This document shows positions 11,582 through 19,984 of a stretch of 64,000 nt of DNA, in pieces. The notes below the pieces were generated by a model. That model was given only the letters and a program-made list of their open reading frames with translations, ran no database searches and had not been told where the DNA came from. Made by a program: the position numbers and the translations under genes. The stretch lies in assembly GCF_014193375.1 (NCBI RefSeq), contig NZ_JACHZF010000019.1, forward strand, positions 16,221 through 80,220. The letters run 5' to 3'. The stretch comes from Halomonas campaniensis. Lineage in GTDB: Bacteria; Pseudomonadota; Gammaproteobacteria; Pseudomonadales; Halomonadaceae. Within the stretch, counting starts at the first letter, position 1. Every line of letters starts with the position of its first letter.

Positions 11582-12829
11582 CTAGGTGTTGTCGTGCTTC
11601 CCGGGCTTGTCCGCCCCCTGGTGGCCCAGCGCCCCGGCCTCGTCGAGGCGCGGGTGGTTGTCCTGAAACTCCCGGTGCGGGTCGGGCAGGGCGTCCAGCG
11701 CCTGGAGGGTGCGGGTGATGGCGTGGATCGCCGCCGTCACGTCCCGTGTGTTGCCGGTCTCGGAGATGGTGTGCATGTTGCGGATCGGGAAGCCGATGGA
11801 GGTGGCCACGCAGTCCACGGCGGCCAGCACCCCGGCCATGCCGTCGGTGCCGGTGTCGGCGCCGACGATGTCCCGCTGCATGGGGATGTCGTGCTCCCGG
11901 GCGGTGGTCTCGACAATCCGGTTGAGCTGCTCGCTGGCAATGGCCCCCACCGACAGGGTGAAGCCCTTGCCCATCTCCAGCGGCTGCATGCGGCGGTCGC
12001 CGATGCCCGGGGCGGCCACGTAGTCGTGGTTCACGTCCACGGCGATGATCGCATCGGGCCTGAGCTCCCCGGCCAGCACCCGGCTGCCGAAGCGGCCGAT
12101 CTCCTCGTAGCTGGCGATGGCGAACAGCACCCGCACCTGCTCGGTGCCGCCCGCCTCGGCGATCAGCCGCGCCACCTCGGCGGTGACGAAGCAGCCCAGG
12201 CCGTTGTCCAGATAGGCGCCGTAGAAGGTGTCCGGGCTGAAGCCGTGGCGGATAGGGCGGTTGAAGAGGATCGAGTCGCCGGGGCGCACGCCCAGGTTCT
12301 CCACCTGCTGCTTCTTGTTCTCGCCATGGATCTGCAGGTCCAGGTAGAGCTGTTCCTTCTTGATGCCCTTGCTGCCATCGCGCTGGGCCGGGTCGGAGAA
12401 GTGGATGGCCCCCAGCGCCTCCACGGTGCCACCCTCGATGCGGCGGTAGCGGCCGGGTGCGGCCGGGTCCTCGCTGAACAGCGTGACCTCGTGGCCGATC
12501 AGCACGTTGGGCAGGAAGGAGTCACTGTTGATCCAGATCTTGCCGTCCTCGCCGATGGAGCGGACCTGCATGCGGATCTTGTCAGCGTGGCCGATCACCA
12601 TCACCTTGAACAGGTCGTCGCGACCCGGGTGGGTGTCCAGCACCACCCCGGCATGGCCCTTGAACTGGCGAAGCTGCCAGCCAGTGGGGGCGAAGCTCTC
12701 GAAGTGGGGCTTGAGCACGCCGTAGGTCATGGCCGCCTCCAGGCCCACGGGGCTGGGGGCCGCGAGGATGCGTCGCATCAGCTCGAACTGGGGCTCGGGC
12801 ATGGGGCTCGTCCAGGGAGTGTCGCTCAT
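11582..12829 (-). CDS. M42 family metallopeptidase (aminopeptidase)
   Basis: The 415-residue protein is an M42-type cytoplasmic dinuclear-zinc aminopeptidase. Ligand candidates are His81 (IGHADK), Asp208 (AYLDNGLG), Glu242-Glu243 (SYEEIGRFGS, including the catalytic glutamate), Asp265 (AVDVNHD) and His353 (MHTISETG). The motif GADTGTDGMAG also fits. Family members form large tetrahedral dodecamers that degrade peptides. A 17-bp dyad lies 21 bp upstream of the start and could be an operator. The final 30 residues are polar and may be disordered. Confidence 0.9.
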   Translation of the reverse strand: MSDTPWTSPMPEPQFELMRRILAAPSPVGLEAAMTYGVLKPHFESFAPTGWQLRQFKGHAGVVLDTHPGRDDLFKVMVIGHADKIRMQVRSIGEDGKIWINSDSFLPNVLIGHEVTLFSEDPAAPGRYRRIEGGTVEALGAIHFSDPAQRDGSKGIKKEQLYLDLQIHGENKKQQVENLGVRPGDSILFNRPIRHGFSPDTFYGAYLDNGLGCFVTAEVARLIAEAGGTEQVRVLFAIASYEEIGRFGSRVLAGELRPDAIIAVDVNHDYVAAPGIGDRRMQPLEMGKGFTLSVGAIASEQLNRIVETTAREHDIPMQRDIVGADTGTDGMAGVLAAVDCVATSIGFPIRNMHTISETGNTRDVTAAIHAITRTLQALDALPDPHREFQDNHPRLDEAGALGHQGADKPGKHDNT

Positions 12830-12849
12830 TGCGTTCTCTCTCGCTTCAG

Positions 12850-12866
12850 GGGGTGATCATCACCCC
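12850..12866. promoter_or_regulatory. dyad upstream of M42 peptidase gene
   Basis: GGGGTGATCATCACCCC is an 8-1-8 perfect inverted repeat located 21 bp before the start of the M42 gene. It may be an operator or a leader hairpin; the regulator is unknown. Confidence 0.3.
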
Positions 12867-12938
12867 GGAGCTTACCATTCCGGGCGGCTGCGGTCTGTCC
12901 GAGGCGTCGTCGGGTGCCACTGCCGCCCTCGGCCAGGC

Positions 12939-12944
12939 TATGCT
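12939..12944 (+). promoter_or_regulatory. -10 element for the lipoprotein gene
   Basis: TATGCT, preceded by TGCCAC about 18 bp upstream, makes a plausible weak sigma-70 promoter 50 bp before the lipoprotein start codon. Confidence 0.35.
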
Positions 12945-12993
12945 GAGCGCCATACCCTCAATCTCTGGGCCATGAGTAAAAGGAGAGCCAGGC

Positions 12994-13533
12994 ATGTGGT
13001 CAAGGATGTCAGTGATGTTGCCCCTCGGGTTGGCGGTACTGCTGGTGGCAGGCTGCGCCGGCGCTCCGCCGTCGCCACCCGAGCCGGAACGGGAGGTCGC
13101 ACCGCCCCCCGAGGGTGGCATGCCTGGCGCCGGGGCGGAGGAGGCGGCCTGGTTGCCGCCGCTGTTCGACGGCGTGGAGGACGAGGTGCACTACTACATC
13201 AGCCGGCTGCCGGACCGCGGTTTCGTCACTAGCTACGGGGGGGAGGAGCATCCGCGCCCCTGGTACATCGCGGCCGAGCGGCTGGGACGGATCGGCGAAC
13301 CGGCCATTCCCCTGCTGGCCTCGCGCCTCGAGTCCCCGGACGAGTATGAGCTGATGCTGGTGCTCTACGCGCTGATGCTCGCCTCGCAGGATCCGTCGCT
13401 GGTGGCCGCCACCGGCGGTGACACCCTCGAGCTCGGTACCGTGCTGGACCCGCGGCACAATGCTGAGAACCTCGCCAGGGCCCGGGCCTGGTGGCAGCGC
13501 CATGGCTGGCGCTGGCCATCATCCAGGCGATGA
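12994..13533 (+). CDS. putative lipoprotein
   Basis: The 179-residue protein has a lipoprotein signal peptide of about 20 residues ending in the lipobox LVAGC. A proline/glutamate-rich linker follows (residues 25-50). The folded part contains WYIAAERLGRIGEPAIPLLASRLESPDEYELMLVLYAL, a pattern like a HEAT-type alpha repeat. I do not recognise the family. It is probably anchored to the inner face of the outer membrane. The start follows AAGGAG at about 9 nt spacing. Confidence 0.75.
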   Translation: MWSRMSVMLPLGLAVLLVAGCAGAPPSPPEPEREVAPPPEGGMPGAGAEEAAWLPPLFDGVEDEVHYYISRLPDRGFVTSYGGEEHPRPWYIAAERLGRIGEPAIPLLASRLESPDEYELMLVLYALMLASQDPSLVAATGGDTLELGTVLDPRHNAENLARARAWWQRHGWRWPSSRR

Positions 13534-13602
13534 CGCCCCGGGGCGAGTGGTCACCCGTCCGTCCAGCATGGCGCTTCCCCGGCCTGCCGGAGGCGTGCCC
13601 CG

Positions 13603-14052
13603 TCATCCCCGGATCTCGGCGACGACCTCGCCGGTCTCCTCGCTCAGCCCCGTCTCCTGGAAACCGAGGCTGGCGTAGAACTCCCTGGCGACCTGGTTGG
13701 TTGGCACATAGCAGATCGCAATTCGCTCGAAGGGGCCCTGAGCCTGGATCTCCTCCAGCACGCACTGCATGGCCCGGTGCCCGATGCCTCGTCCCTGGTG
13801 ATGTCGGTCGACCATGAGGCGGAAGATATTGTAGGCGGGTGGCCGGTCGTCGTGCTCGAAGGATTCATACATGAGGAAGCCGACCACTTCGCCATCGCAA
13901 CAGATGGCGCGAGGTCGATAGGTCGGATGGAGGCTCGATTCGGCCAGGGAGTACATGTTGTCGGCGACATAGTCACGCTGCGATGTGGCGACCTCCAGCG
14001 CGATGACAGCCTCGAAGTTCTCGCGGGTGACCTCCTTCAGTGCCACGTCCAT
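13603..14052 (-). CDS. GNAT family N-acetyltransferase
   Basis: The 149-residue protein has the GNAT acetyl-CoA motif HHQGRGIGHRAMQ near residue 85 and the C-terminal GNAT stretch AREFYASLGFQETGLSEETGE. MYSLAESSLHPTYRP and FLMYESFEHDDRPPAYNIFRLMVD resemble diamine (spermidine-type) acetyltransferases such as Bacillus BltD, so a polyamine substrate is possible but unproven. The start at 14052 has AGAGGAG upstream; the longer open frame extending to 14322 reads through non-conserved sequence. Confidence 0.87.
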   Translation of the reverse strand: MDVALKEVTRENFEAVIALEVATSQRDYVADNMYSLAESSLHPTYRPRAICCDGEVVGFLMYESFEHDDRPPAYNIFRLMVDRHHQGRGIGHRAMQCVLEEIQAQGPFERIAICYVPTNQVAREFYASLGFQETGLSEETGEVVAEIRG

Positions 14053-14283
14053 CGCATGCTCCTCTCTCTTCGGGGTATCGCCCGCCGGCGGGGGGGCGTC
14101 CACTCTCCGCGCCACCCATGGCCCCGGGTGCTCGGGGGCGAGATGACATCGCCACCGGGCCCCGCCGTGTTGCGCTGTCAGTATGGTGCATCCTGCGGAC
14201 AGCGAGCGACGGTGTCGTCTCTTACGCGTCTCCGCACGACTGTGCCAAGCTGGAAGCAGGATGAAGGAGACGTCGAGGGGGCC

Positions 14284-15042
14284 ATGAACGACAGTCGGCG
14301 TGAAGCGCTGGAGCGGGAGCATCGTCCGGAGGTGATCGAGCGGCGCCTGCGTGCTCCGTCACGGGGCCGGCACCTGCCCGATGCCATCCTCGGCGGTATC
14401 GACGGCTGCGTGACCACCTTTGCGGTGGTCTCCGGGGCCTTCGGGGCGGGCTTCTCGGCCACCGTCGCCCTGGTGCTGGGCCTCGCCAACCTGCTGGCCG
14501 ATGGCTTCAGCATGGCGATCAGCAACTACGAGGCGACCCAGGCCCAGCGCGAGCATGTCGACGGGGTGCGACGCAGCGAGAACCACCATATCGACGTGGT
14601 CCCGGAGGGAGAGCGCGAGGAGATCCGCCAGATCTTCCAGCGCAAGGGGTTCACGGGCGAGACCCTTGAGCGGGTGGTGGACACCATCTGCAGCGACCGT
14701 GAGGTCTGGGTGGAGACCATGATCTCCGAGGAGCATGGCCTGCAGAGTGGGGGGCTGAGCCCGCTGCGCTCGGCGCTGGTCACCTTCGTCGCCTTCCTGG
14801 TGGTCGGCGCCATGCCGCTGCTGCCCTATGCGGTGCCGGGACTGGATACCACCCGGCAGTTCCTGGCGAGCCTGGCGGTGGCCGGGCTGATGTTCTTCCT
14901 CATCGGCATGGGCAAGAGCCTGGTCTACCACCAGCCGGTGCTGAAGTCGGGGCTGAGGACCCTGCTGATCGGCGGCGGCGCGGCGGGGCTGGCCTTCCTG
15001 ACCGGCCACCTGGCACAGGCGATGTTCGGCGTGGGGATGTAG
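14284..15042 (+). CDS. VIT1/CCC1 transporter family protein
   Basis: The 252-residue membrane protein belongs to the VIT1/CCC1 family of iron/manganese transporters. It opens with the family motif LPDAILGGIDGCVTTFAVVSGAFGAGFSA in the first transmembrane helix, followed by GLANLLADGFSMAISNYEATQAQREH. A cytoplasmic acidic segment (EREEIRQIF...) precedes three further hydrophobic helices. The expected role is metal export or storage-related transport across the inner membrane. The start at 14284 follows GAAGGAGA; the longer open frame beginning at 13777 is antisense to the acetyltransferase and is not used. Confidence 0.88.
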   Translation: MNDSRREALEREHRPEVIERRLRAPSRGRHLPDAILGGIDGCVTTFAVVSGAFGAGFSATVALVLGLANLLADGFSMAISNYEATQAQREHVDGVRRSENHHIDVVPEGEREEIRQIFQRKGFTGETLERVVDTICSDREVWVETMISEEHGLQSGGLSPLRSALVTFVAFLVVGAMPLLPYAVPGLDTTRQFLASLAVAGLMFFLIGMGKSLVYHQPVLKSGLRTLLIGGGAAGLAFLTGHLAQAMFGVGM

Positions 15043-15328
15043 GTGTCGCCTTCTCCCCAGGCCAGGTTGAACGGCAGGGCCGCGCTGGCCACAGAAGCGT
15101 GGACCTCATCGCCGCCTCGCCCGAGCCGAGACACGAGGATATCGGCGGGCAGGGCGACGGCATGAAGAAAATCATGCTGGCCCCTGTCGAGTGGGCGGGG
15201 GCCGACTGGACTACCTTGATGATGAGGCTGGCCCGCCAGAGGCACGATGGTCGGGAATTGTCGGTCCTGGCATCCCGGTTTTTCCATGAGCCTCGCCATT
15301 CGCTAACGCCATTCGAGGAGCCCTCATC
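15043..15328. other. intergenic region upstream of hsp20
   Basis: No gene is supported in these 286 bases. A heat-shock sigma-32 promoter would be expected before hsp20; CTTGATGATG at about 15216 and a partial CCCGCC further on fit the consensus only loosely, so none is assigned. Confidence 0.4.
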
Positions 15329-15841
15329 ATGGCCAAGAAAGCTTCCAAGGACACCGAGGAGGTTCCGGTCTCGGCAGGCAAGTCTGCCCCCCAGGCCGAA
15401 TCCCGGGCGATGAGCCCGTTCCGGGAGTTTGATCGACTGCTCGAAACCTTCTTCGATCGTGGCGGTATGCCGTCGCGCTGGGAGCATCCCCTCTGGCAGC
15501 GCTTTGCCGCCTTCGAGAAGGGCATGCCGAAGGTCGATGTCATCGACCGCGACGCCGAGGTGGTGGTGCGCGCCGAGGTCCCGGGCTTCGAGCGCGAGGA
15601 GCTCGATGTCTCGGTGACCGATGGCGCGGTGACCATCAAGGGCGACCACCGCGAGGAGAGCAGGGAGGAGGAGGGCGAGTACTACCATTCCGAGATCTCC
15701 CGCGGCTCCTTCACCCGGACGGTGGCACTGCCCGGTGAGATTGATGCCGACAAGGCGGCGGCCACCTTCAGGAACGGGGTCCTCGAGCTGACCCTGCCGA
15801 AGCACAAGAAGGCCAACCGTCGCAGGGTCGAGGTCAAGTAA
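15329..15841 (+). CDS. Hsp20/alpha-crystallin family small heat shock protein
   Basis: The 170-residue protein contains an alpha-crystallin domain from about residue 70 (PKVDVIDRDAEVVVRAEVPGF) to the end, with the family signature RNGVLELTLPKHKKANRRRVEVK. The N-terminal arm has FREFDRLLETFFDR. Small heat shock proteins bind unfolding proteins without ATP in the cytoplasm. The start follows GAGGAG at 15315-15320. It is followed by a strong hairpin and the host-attachment gene on the same strand. Confidence 0.93.
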   Translation: MAKKASKDTEEVPVSAGKSAPQAESRAMSPFREFDRLLETFFDRGGMPSRWEHPLWQRFAAFEKGMPKVDVIDRDAEVVVRAEVPGFEREELDVSVTDGAVTIKGDHREESREEEGEYYHSEISRGSFTRTVALPGEIDADKAAATFRNGVLELTLPKHKKANRRRVEVK

Positions 15842-15847
15842 CTATCC

Positions 15848-15890
15848 GGAACGACTGGCATGCCGGGTATGACGGCATGCCAGCCGTTCC
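15848..15890 (+). terminator. long hairpin between hsp20 and the host-attachment gene
   Basis: Two 18-base arms pair with one A-C mismatch around a 7-base loop. Only TTGTATGA follows, so it may be a partial terminator or an mRNA-stabilising intercistronic structure rather than a full stop. Confidence 0.5.
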
Positions 15891-15907
15891 TTGTATGAGA
15901 GAACGAC

Positions 15908-16372
15908 ATGGAAACCACCTGGGTAGTCGTCGCCGATCAGGCACGAGCACGTCTCTTCTCGGCGTCCGACCAGAGAGGGGCGCTTGAGGAGGTGGAGGAT
16001 CTGGCCAATCCGGAGGGCCGCCTGCATGACCAGGATCTGAATGCCGATCGGCCGGGACGCGCCTTCGACTCCATGGGTGAGGGGCGTCATGCCATGGGCA
16101 AGCACCATTCGCCCAAGGAGCAGGAGGCGATACGTTTCGCGCAAGAGGTCGGGGATCGCCTGGCCGTCGGCCTGCATGATGGCGCCTACCGGCACCTGAT
16201 CATCAGCGCCACGCCGCGGTTTTTGGGGTTGCTGCGCGAGGCGCTGCCCGAGGATGTCAGGAAGCGCGTCGTGCTCGAGCTTCACAAGGACCTCACCGCC
16301 TTGAGCAGCGACGAGATTCGGGCGCACCTGCCGGAGCGGCTGCCCCGGGCACCCCTTTCCCAAGGGGAGTAG
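15908..16372 (+). CDS. host attachment family protein
   Basis: The 154-residue protein fits the family named after Agrobacterium proteins required for attachment to host cells. It has the opening TTWVVVADQARARLFSA, the segment LVEVEDL-like EEVEDLANPEGRLHDQDLNADRPGR, and the C-terminal HLIISATPRFLGLLREALP with the following HKDLTALSSDEIRAHL. The fold resembles archaeal release factor 1/Pelota domains; its role in free-living marine bacteria is unknown. It is co-oriented with hsp20, suggesting a stress link. Confidence 0.88.
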   Translation: METTWVVVADQARARLFSASDQRGALEEVEDLANPEGRLHDQDLNADRPGRAFDSMGEGRHAMGKHHSPKEQEAIRFAQEVGDRLAVGLHDGAYRHLIISATPRFLGLLREALPEDVRKRVVLELHKDLTALSSDEIRAHLPERLPRAPLSQGE

Positions 16373-16459
16373 TGGCAGGGCACGATGGCGAGTACCTGGG
16401 GCGGGCAGTGGGCGGTGTGACCCTCTGACGGATCGGGGATGTCATGCCCCGCCGCGGCA

Positions 16460-17617
16460 TCACGGCCTGTGCTTTCCTTGACAGTCCCGGCCGGCGTCGG
16501 GCGGAGCTGCCGACGCTTCCGGTTCGGTGACGAAGGCACTGCGATGAAAGGCGGCGGCGGCCTCCACCTCCGCCATGCCGCGCAGGCCGGGTTCCGGTGG
16601 TGCCTCGCCGGCCAGCACGCGCAGCACCGATCTCACGCCGCGTGACAGGGAGACGAGGTTGTAGCCGCCCTCCAGCACGAAGACCAGCCGGCCGCCGCAC
16701 TGCTGACGGGCGAGTGACTGCAGGATGCCGGTCATGGCGGCAAAGCCGTCATAGGAGACATTCAGCGCCAGGTCATGGCTGTGGGGGTCGAACCCCGCCG
16801 AGACCAGGATCAGGTCCGGGCGGAACCACTCCGCCGCCGGCACCAGGATCTCGCGAAACGCCTTGAGATAGGCGGCGTCACCGGCATCGGCAGGCATGGG
16901 GACGTTGACGTTGGTGCCTTCTCCCAGACCCACCCCGACCTCCTCGAGGCTGCCCGTCCCCGGGTAGAAGGGCGAGGCGCGATGAATGTCCACCAGCAGC
17001 ACATCCGGGTCGGCCCAGAAGATGTCCTGGGTGCCGTTGCCATGGTGGGCATCCCAGTCGACGATCATCACCCGCTCGCAGCCCAGCGCCAGGTGCGCAT
17101 GGGCAGCGGCCACCGCCACGTTGTTGAACAGGCAGAAGCCTCGGGCGCGCACCGGCTCGGCGTGATGGCCGGGCGGCCTGACCAGCGCGAAGCTGCTCTC
17201 CGCCCGTCCCTTGACCACCGCTTCCACCGCGGCGATGGCCGTGCCTGCCGCCACCTCGGCGGCCTCGACGCTGCCGGGAGACACCGCCGTGGTATCCACG
17301 TCCAGCCAGGCGCTCTTGCCGCGCAGCTGATAGATGCTGTCCAGGTAGGAGAGGGTGTGGACCCGGGCCAACTCCTCTCGTGTTGCGGCCACCCCGGCCT
17401 CGAAAGTGACCCCGGTCACCGGTTCGAGCTCGAGGAAGTGGCGGATGGCGGTCAGCCTGGCGGGGTGTTCCGGATACTTCCAGGGTACGCCCAGCCCCGA
17501 CAGCAGTGAGCGGATGCGCGTGTCCATTCGCCCGGGGAGGAACGGCACCTCGATGTCCGGTTCATGGGCCAGCATGCGCTCGTCGTAGAAGGCGATCACA
17601 CTGTTCTGGTTGCTCAC
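16460..17617 (-). CDS. histone deacetylase family protein
   Basis: The 385-residue enzyme is a zinc-dependent deacetylase of the class II histone deacetylase/acetoin-utilization family. It has RPPGHHAE (His151-His152), GFCLFNN, the zinc site [11 protein letters not shown] (Asp189, His191), [10 protein letters not shown] (Asp277) and LEGGYN (catalytic Tyr319). Bacterial members act on acetylated polyamines or small amides, or on proteins; the substrate is not known here. Translation starts at a GTG (17617) preceded by AGGGAG. The C-terminal 25 residues are low complexity. Confidence 0.92.
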   Translation of the reverse strand: MSNQNSVIAFYDERMLAHEPDIEVPFLPGRMDTRIRSLLSGLGVPWKYPEHPARLTAIRHFLELEPVTGVTFEAGVAATREELARVHTLSYLDSIYQLRGKSAWLDVDTTAVSPGSVEAAEVAAGTAIAAVEAVVKGRAESSFALVRPPGHHAEPVRARGFCLFNNVAVAAAHAHLALGCERVMIVDWDAHHGNGTQDIFWADPDVLLVDIHRASPFYPGTGSLEEVGVGLGEGTNVNVPMPADAGDAAYLKAFREILVPAAEWFRPDLILVSAGFDPHSHDLALNVSYDGFAAMTGILQSLARQQCGGRLVFVLEGGYNLVSLSRGVRSVLRVLAGEAPPEPGLRGMAEVEAAAAFHRSAFVTEPEASAAPPDAGRDCQGKHRP

Positions 17618-17685
17618 GGCTCAGGCTCCCTGGTCGGTGGGGCCCCACCCGCGGTGGAGCCGCCACCTCCAGCATAGCCGGTAAG

Positions 17686-18324
17686 CTAGCCCAGGGCGTC
17701 GAGCAGCCGCTGCGTGGCCAGGAACAGCTGGCGGCGCGGCTGGGCGCCCTCCAGCACGCCGGCGTGCTCGCCGTCCAGGCTGAAGCGCAGTGCCGGCACG
17801 CCCTGGATGCCGAGCTCGCGGGCGGTGCGCTGATCCTCCATCACCGCCTGGCGATGGTCGCCGTTCTCCAGCGCTCGACGCAGCGCGCTGCCGTCCAGGG
17901 ACAGCCCATCGGCCACTCGCGCCAGCGCCAGCGGGTCGGCCAGGTCCAGGCTCTCCTCGAAGAAGCCCCGGAACAGCGCCCTGCGCATGGCGTCGCCGGC
18001 GCCCGGTTGCTGGGCCGCCTGGGTCTCGGCCCAGGCGGCGGCCTCGTGGGCCAGCCGTGAACGCGGCTGGATCCGCGGCAGCCGCAGGGTCATGCCGCGT
18101 TCGGCGGCCATGGGATAGACGGCCCGGCCCCAGACGTCTTGCAGGTAGTCGCCGTCCGGGTCCAGGGTCGGCTCGGGGTCGGGGCGCAGTTCGAAGGCGC
18201 GCCAGCGAATCGTCATCCGGCCGGCGAAGCGCTCGGCCAGGGCGTCGAGCTCCGGCATTTCCAGGTAGCAGAAGGGGCAAACGTAGTCGCTGAAGACGTC
18301 GAGCGCGATGCGCGGCTGGGCCAT
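17686..18324 (-). CDS. DsbA family oxidoreductase (FrnE-like)
   Basis: The 212-residue protein has a thioredoxin fold with the active site CPFC (Cys16, Cys19) in DVFSDYVCPFCYLEMPELD. The helical insertion and the cis-proline segment QGVPALRFSLDG match the cytoplasmic FrnE/2-hydroxychromene-2-carboxylate isomerase group. There is no signal peptide, so it acts in the cytoplasm, probably as a disulfide oxidoreductase. A copy of a 19-bp repeat lies 28 bp upstream. Confidence 0.92.
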   Translation of the reverse strand: MAQPRIALDVFSDYVCPFCYLEMPELDALAERFAGRMTIRWRAFELRPDPEPTLDPDGDYLQDVWGRAVYPMAAERGMTLRLPRIQPRSRLAHEAAAWAETQAAQQPGAGDAMRRALFRGFFEESLDLADPLALARVADGLSLDGSALRRALENGDHRQAVMEDQRTARELGIQGVPALRFSLDGEHAGVLEGAQPRRQLFLATQRLLDALG

Positions 18325-18351
18325 GGGGGCTCCTGCGGTCGGTGGGCGGGT

Positions 18352-18370
18352 GGGCCTATCCTGCCAGGCG
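18352..18370 (-). repeat. 19-bp direct repeat, copy 1
   Basis: GGGCCTATCCTGCCAGGCG (plus strand) sits between the stop of the NDUFA9-like gene and the start of the DsbA-like gene. An identical copy lies at 19297-19315. Read on the minus strand it contains AGGATAGG and may hold a -10-like element. Confidence 0.6.
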
Positions 18371-18372
18371 GC

Positions 18373-19275
18373 TCAGCCGGCGGCCAGGCAGGCCGGCAGG
18401 CTCTCGCTCAGCGAGCGGGGGACGATGCCCAGGTCCCGGAAGGTGCCGACGCCGTCGCCGACGAGGTTGTCGCGCTGCATCAGCCATACCTGATCGCGGG
18501 TCAGCGGGGCGCCGGGGAGGGGAGAGAGCAGTGCGGCCAGCAGGTGCCAGCTCCAGAAGGGCACCGGCACCAGGGGGCGGTCGCGCTTCAGGTGGGCCAT
18601 CACCCGCTCGACGATCTCGCGGTAGCCGAGCGTCTCGGGGCCGCCGAGTTCGAACAGGCAGCGCCCGGGCGGATGCGACCCGACCAGCGAGACCACCGCG
18701 CGGGCCACGTCCACCACGTGCACCGGCTGCAGGCGGGTCTCGCCGCGGCCGAACAGGGGAATCGCCGGCAGGCGCGTCAGGCCGGCCAGGCTGGAGAGAA
18801 AGGCGTCCTGCGGGCCGAACAGCACGCTCGGCCGCAGCAGGATCGCCCGGGAGAGGGCATCGACCACGGCATGCTCGCCGCGGGCGTGCGCCCGCACGTA
18901 GGGCGAGGGGCAGTCCAGGCGGCAGCCTATCCCCGAGATCTGCACCAGCCGCTCGATGCCGGCTTCATTTGCCAGGCGTGCCAGACGCGCGGCGCCCGCC
19001 ACGTGGATCGCCTCGAAGTCGAGTCCACGTCGCTCCTTGTAGAGGCTCACCGCATTGACCACGGCGCCGGCCCCCTGCACGGCCCGGGCCACCGACGCCT
19101 CGTCGCGGAGATCGGCGGCCATGAGCTCGATACGATCGTCCTCCTCGGCCCAGTCGGGCAGGGCGGGGCGGCGGGCGACCAGCCGCACCGGCCGGCCGGC
19201 ATCCACCAGCTCGCGGATGATGGCCCGGCCGAGAAAGCCGGTGCCGCCGAATACCGTGATCGGGTGGTCGGGCAT
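18373..19275 (-). CDS. complex I NDUFA9 subunit family / NAD(P)H-binding atypical SDR
   Basis: The 300-residue protein starts with PITVFGGTGFLGRAIIRELVDAG, an atypical short-chain dehydrogenase NAD(P)-binding motif. It continues with RIELMAADLRDEASVARAVQGAGAVVNAVSLY and RPSVLFGPQDAFLS. It is closest in layout to bacterial NDUFA9-like proteins and to ubiquinone-biosynthesis helper proteins of this fold. The catalytic Y-x-x-x-K is not evident, as usual for atypical members. It is flanked by two identical 19-bp repeats. Confidence 0.85.
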   Translation of the reverse strand: MPDHPITVFGGTGFLGRAIIRELVDAGRPVRLVARRPALPDWAEEDDRIELMAADLRDEASVARAVQGAGAVVNAVSLYKERRGLDFEAIHVAGAARLARLANEAGIERLVQISGIGCRLDCPSPYVRAHARGEHAVVDALSRAILLRPSVLFGPQDAFLSSLAGLTRLPAIPLFGRGETRLQPVHVVDVARAVVSLVGSHPPGRCLFELGGPETLGYREIVERVMAHLKRDRPLVPVPFWSWHLLAALLSPLPGAPLTRDQVWLMQRDNLVGDGVGTFRDLGIVPRSLSESLPACLAAG

Positions 19276-19296
19276 GGCGCGTCTCCGTGACGGGTA

Positions 19297-19315
19297 GGGC
19301 CTATCCTGCCAGGCG
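19297..19315 (-). repeat. 19-bp direct repeat, copy 2
   Basis: An exact copy of the element at 18352-18370, here 22 bp upstream of the NDUFA9-like start codon. The matching position before two consecutive genes suggests a duplicated promoter or operator. Confidence 0.6.
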
Positions 19316-19422
19316 TAGCGCGGCGCGTCATGCGCCGGGGTGCCGCGTCACGCCGCTGGAGCCCGGGAGGCGGGCGGTGTAGGCTTGCCGCCTTCGATTC
19401 CCGGCGCACAGGAGCTGCCCCC

Positions 19423-19764
19423 ATGAGTGACCTTCCCCACTGCCCGTCCTGCGGTTCCACCTACACCTATGACGACGGCCTGCAGTATGTCTGTCCGGAG
19501 TGCGGCCATGAGTGGTCCCGGGAAGCCGGCAGCGATGCCGCCGAGGAGGGGCCGGCGGTGCGCGATGCCAACGGCAATCCGCTGGCCGACGGCGACACCG
19601 TCACCGTGGTCAAGGACCTCAAGGTGAAGGGTTCCTCGCTGGTGGTGAAGGTGGGCACCCGGGTCAAGAACATCCGCCTGGTCGAGGGTGACCACGACAT
19701 CGACTGCAAGGTCGACGGCATCGGCCCCATGAAGCTGAAGTCGCAGTTCGTGAAGAAGGCATGA
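19423..19764 (+). CDS. yjdM: zinc ribbon protein YjdM (PhnA family)
   Basis: The 113-residue protein has an N-terminal zinc ribbon with two C-x-x-C pairs (Cys7/Cys10 and Cys24/Cys27). The C-terminal PhnA domain follows, with [25 protein letters not shown] and [22 protein letters not shown]. Despite old names (alkylphosphonate utilization operon protein PhnA), the E. coli homologue YjdM has no proven phosphonate role. The start follows AGGAG at 19410-19414. A TAGGCT -10-like element lies about 40 bp upstream. Confidence 0.93.
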   Translation: MSDLPHCPSCGSTYTYDDGLQYVCPECGHEWSREAGSDAAEEGPAVRDANGNPLADGDTVTVVKDLKVKGSSLVVKVGTRVKNIRLVEGDHDIDCKVDGIGPMKLKSQFVKKA

Positions 19765-19816
19765 CGGTGAGGGCCCCGAGGCGGGAGGCCGGGCGAGGGG
19801 GATAGATGCCTCATAT

Positions 19817-19835
19817 GAGAATGATTGTCGTTATT
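19817..19835. promoter_or_regulatory. Fur-box-like site upstream of the suf operon
   Basis: GAGAATGATTGTCGTTATT matches 14 of 19 positions of the classical Fur box GATAATGATAATCATTATC. It is about 85 bp upstream of the suf promoter described at 19899-19932. Iron control of suf genes is well known in other bacteria; here it is predicted from the site only. Confidence 0.5.
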
Positions 19836-19898
19836 GATGTCATCGGCGGCGATCCTGCCGCCATCCTGCCGGTTGTGGCCAGGAAACGGGGGTCGGGC

Positions 19899-19932
19899 TT
19901 CACATCGAACTTATACAGGACTAAAATGGTCC
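19899..19932 (+). promoter_or_regulatory. suf operon promoter with embedded IscR-like operator
   Basis: A near-consensus sigma-70 promoter is present: TTCACA at 19899-19904, a 17-bp spacer, and TAAAAT at 19922-19927. The -10 lies inside GGACTAAAATGGTCC (19918-19932), a dyad resembling the core of type 1 IscR sites (GACT-A/T-rich-AGTC). The first gene encodes an Rrf2-family regulator, so autoregulation is likely. Confidence 0.55.
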
Positions 19933-19984
19933 CCAATTGAGGCGCGCCGCCTTCCCGGCGTGCGCGACACCGAGGAGGGCAGGC

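Noticed and set aside
15200..15320. sigma-32 promoter before hsp20
   Set aside because: CTTGAT and CCCGCC are only partial matches; too weak to annotate.
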